This document shows positions 62,340 to 64,000 of a DNA stretch of 64,000 nucleotides, piece by piece; within the stretch, counting starts at the first letter, position 1; every line of letters starts with the position of its first letter. The position numbers and the translations under genes are program-made. The stretch is from Promethearchaeota archaeon (GTDB taxonomy: Archaea > Asgardarchaeota > Lokiarchaeia > Sigyniarchaeales > SOKP01): the NCBI GenBank assembly GCA_019058295.1, contig JAHPZI010000028.1, positions 124,001 through 188,000 on the forward strand, given 5' to 3'. A model generated the notes under the pieces. That model was not told the DNA's origin and did no database searches. It saw only the letters and a list, made by a program, of their open reading frames with translations.

Positions 62340-62465
62340 TTGGGAGAGAAAGAAGAAAAGCACCCAACTATAGTAGAAACTGAAGAGAAAGAAATACCGG
62401 AAAAAAGACCACCTAATGATAAAATTCTCTATTTCAATATAGCAGATAACAAAGATAAAAATTAG
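62340..62465 (+). CDS. small charged ORF
   Basis: 41 codons from TTG to TAG, rich in Glu and Lys, with P-E-K-R-P-P-N in the middle. An AGAAGG lies nine bases before the start. Transcribed away from the ubiquitin operon. No family known; real status unsure. Confidence 0.35.
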   Translation: MGEKEEKHPTIVETEEKEIPEKRPPNDKILYFNIADNKDKN

Positions 62466-62555
62466 GTAAATACCAATCGATATTTGTTTTATTTATTAAC
62501 TCATTTTAACAATTTGAATAATTAAGTTAATTTTAATTTATTTAAAAGAAAGAAA

Positions 62556-62673
62556 GAAGGGCCAACGAAATCCACACAATTTTGCAAAAATTAGGGAGAA
62601 AATTAAACTCTAAACAGAGTTTAATAGAGGGCGAAATCCAATGTTGTGCGTGAATTTTGCTAAATTTCCCTTC
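62556..62673. ncRNA. candidate structured RNA between convergent genes
   Basis: A 118-base block richer in G and C than its surroundings. It opens GAAGGG and closes CCCTTC (pairing ends), has a perfect ten-base-pair hairpin with an AAAC loop at 62602-62625, and carries CGAAATCCA twice (62566-62574, 62632-62640), each followed by ATTTTGC. No reading frame fits. The minus strand is the likelier template side because a T-rich run (CCCTTCTTTCTTTC) follows its end. Family not recognised; not C/D box or SRP by eye. Confidence 0.45.
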
Positions 62674-62899
62674 TATACATATTTATCATTTGGTTGATTA
62701 ATAAATATAGGTTTATTGACAGTTTTATGTTCTAATAGAACATACATATTTTAACTTAAATTATTCAGATTGAAAACTGTATTTTATGAAATATTAACTT
62801 ACTTTAAAGTTAATTTATAAAAAATATAAATGATTTAAGTAAGAAATTGTTAATTTTTAAAGTAAAACCTCTTGCTATTTTTTTAATCGCATTAATCGT

Positions 62900-63703
62900 T
62901 TAAAGAAGTTCTAAAATCTTAATTTTCATTCCGTCCTGAGCAGCAATGATGTTCTTTATCTTGGTGTATTTTTTTAGTTTTTCAACTTGGCTTGGGACAT
63001 GATTTTTTTTAGAGCGTGGTCCATCCATATAGGACCCAAAATGAGTTATTATTAAGCTGTCAAGCGGGGGATTTATTTTATTTAAATAAGGAATAACTTC
63101 ATCTGTGCATAAATGCCGTTTGCATGTAATTGAGTCTGGTCTTAAAAGATTTAAAATTAAAATATTAACACCATTAAATTGTTCTGAAAAACCATCGAAA
63201 ACCATGGTATCACTGGAGAAAGCAAGTGAGTAATTCTTCAGATTAAATCTAATCCCGAATCCTTCTACTTTTGGACTATGAATTACCTTAGTAGCAACAA
63301 TATCTACTCCCTTATAGTTAAAAGTATCACCCGGTGTAAAAATTACAGTTTTTTCGAGCATATTTAAATGATAATCCGAAATGAATCGCATGGTGTCTTC
63401 CGTTGTAAATAAAATCCCCTTTTTAAAGTAATTGTAATTTCTATCATGAAGAATTTCATGGGAAGATTCAATAATAGCACTTAAATCGTTAAAATGATCA
63501 ATATGAACATGGGTAGCAAAAAATAAATCAGTTTTAGTTGGATCTTCTTTATATTGATTTATTCGAACTAAAGCTCCTGGTCCTGGATCTATGTGGGCTT
63601 GTGTACCATTAAATTTATAGAGATATCCTCCCGTAGCTCTATGTTGGGTTCTGATATGATGCCTTCCTCCTCCAGATCCGAGTATAATTAATTCATCTTC
63701 CAT
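62900..63703 (-). CDS. MBL-fold hydrolase (RNase Z/phosphodiesterase-like)
   Basis: 267 residues. T-H-V-H-I-D-H at about 78-84 is the zinc motif; F-S-S-D-T and T-H-F-G-S supply further ligands. Opens L-G-S-G-G-G-R. Similar to the RNase Z/AtsA group of MBL enzymes, acting on a phosphodiester or ester. Third distinct MBL protein in the window. Confidence 0.82.
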   Translation of the reverse strand: MEDELIILGSGGGRHHIRTQHRATGGYLYKFNGTQAHIDPGPGALVRINQYKEDPTKTDLFFATHVHIDHFNDLSAIIESSHEILHDRNYNYFKKGILFTTEDTMRFISDYHLNMLEKTVIFTPGDTFNYKGVDIVATKVIHSPKVEGFGIRFNLKNYSLAFSSDTMVFDGFSEQFNGVNILILNLLRPDSITCKRHLCTDEVIPYLNKINPPLDSLIITHFGSYMDGPRSKKNHVPSQVEKLKKYTKIKNIIAAQDGMKIKILELL

Positions 63704-63781
63704 TTTTCTATGACCAGAATTCAGTTTTTATTATATATCCTTAATGAATAGTAACTTAATAAATGATAAGTTCATATCAAT

Positions 63782-64000
63782 TTAGCTGGAAGATTTTAAT
63801 TCTAAAAGTAAATTTTCATCAATTTCTTTTATTAATGGTTTTAATCTACTGCTTAGAATTTTTTGAATTCTATTTTTTAACAAATGTTTTTTATTTTCTT
63901 TTTGAATTTCGTCAATTGTGGATTTAGCAATACTCTGCCCCATTTTACCTAGCTCTACTAACTTACAGTGAATTCGATTTTGACTGTTAAATTTTTTAAT
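63782..64000 (-). CDS. C-terminal part of an unidentified gene cut by the right edge
   Basis: An open frame runs in from the right edge for 72 codons to TAA at 63784-63782. The piece is basic and helical (K-K-H-L-L-K-N-R-I-Q-K-I-L, then L-K-P-L-I-K-E-I-D-E). No domain can be named from this fragment. Confidence 0.5.
   Translation of the reverse strand: MKKFNSQNRIHCKLVELGKMGQSIAKSTIDEIQKENKKHLLKNRIQKILSSRLKPLIKEIDENLLLELKSSS

Larger units (their letters stand above)
62037..62899. other. 863-base intergenic region after the ubiquitin operon
   Basis: Mostly very AT-rich. It holds the small frame 62340-62465 and the structured block 62556-62673. A TATA-like TTTATTTAAAAG lies just before that block. 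The promoter of the minus-strand operon should lie within about 100 bases above 62036 but is not distinct. Positions 62680-62899 show nothing else. Confidence 0.5.

Noticed and set aside
62556-62673. MITE or insertion-sequence remnant
   Set aside because: The pairing ends are only six bases, no target-site duplication was seen, and there is no second copy in the window. It stays open, but structured RNA fits better.
1-64000. tRNA or rRNA genes
   Set aside because: All intergenic gaps were read for T-arm-like GTTCRANNC and cloverleaf pairing; none was convincing. A tRNAscan run would settle it.

Overview
The window looks like a piece of an Asgard archaeon chromosome (Promethearchaeota, Lokiarchaeia-like). 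This rests on gene content, not on an rRNA gene, which is absent here. The DNA is very AT-rich and gene-dense, with short operons and little Shine-Dalgarno signal before most genes. It carries a complete ubiquitin-type cassette (Ub-like protein, E1, E2, JAMM protease), a longin-GTPase fusion, several other JAMM/MPN proteins, roadblock/longin-like proteins, a PAC2 proteasome-assembly chaperone, TATA-box style promoters, Lrp regulators, CoB-CoM heterodisulfide reductase-type subunits and the archaeal homocysteine-synthesis pair (DUF39 plus NIL-ferredoxin). No rRNA, tRNA, CRISPR array or insertion sequence was recognised.

Layout. 1-7.9 kb: ferredoxins, two tail-to-tail Lrp-type regulators, a peroxiredoxin, a PAC2 chaperone with a proteasome-docking type C-terminus, and a block of membrane/surface genes. 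That block lies between two relics of a PAC2-ferredoxin duplication. 8-16.4 kb: cysteine desulfurase, enoyl-CoA hydratase, Asgard-type unknowns, a surface protein of about eight repeats and a large metallo-beta-lactamase protein. 16.5-23.5 kb: a copper module (P-type ATPase with two YHS domains, two His/Met-rich small membrane proteins, a divergent winged-helix regulator with a TRASH-like metal site, a shared 38-bp promoter element), then two IscU scaffolds and a cysteine synthase. 23.6-31 kb: a JAMM/MPN locus (one degenerate, two catalytic-looking) beside a fused BchI/BchD-type AAA-VWA protein. 31-49.5 kb: dehydrogenases, ATP-grasp, PHP phosphatases, three tandem left-handed beta-helix transferases, a LAGLIDADG endonuclease gene next to a broken MBL gene, radical SAM, PAP2 and DedA membrane proteins. 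49.6-55.6 kb: HdrC/HdrB, homocysteine synthesis with a divergent XRE-CBS regulator, and a transporter. 56-62.5 kb: a coiled-coil zinc-finger protein and the ubiquitin-like gene on the plus strand, convergent with an operon of longin-GTPase, JAMM protease, E1 and E2 on the minus strand. 62.5-64 kb: a candidate structured RNA, an MBL hydrolase and a gene cut by the window edge.

How the parts fit. The 58.8-62 kb block can be read as a self-contained protein-modification pathway. JAMM trims the last residue of the Ub-like precursor to expose GG, E1 activates it, E2 carries it, and the upstream zinc-finger coiled-coil protein is a candidate ligase or adaptor. The longin-GTPase shares the operon and is the least explained part. 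The desulfurase, IscU pair and cysteine synthase supply sulfur and Fe-S clusters to the many Fe-S proteins here. Four genes have a good Shine-Dalgarno but an AUU or AUA codon where the start should be, a recurrent pattern worth checking.
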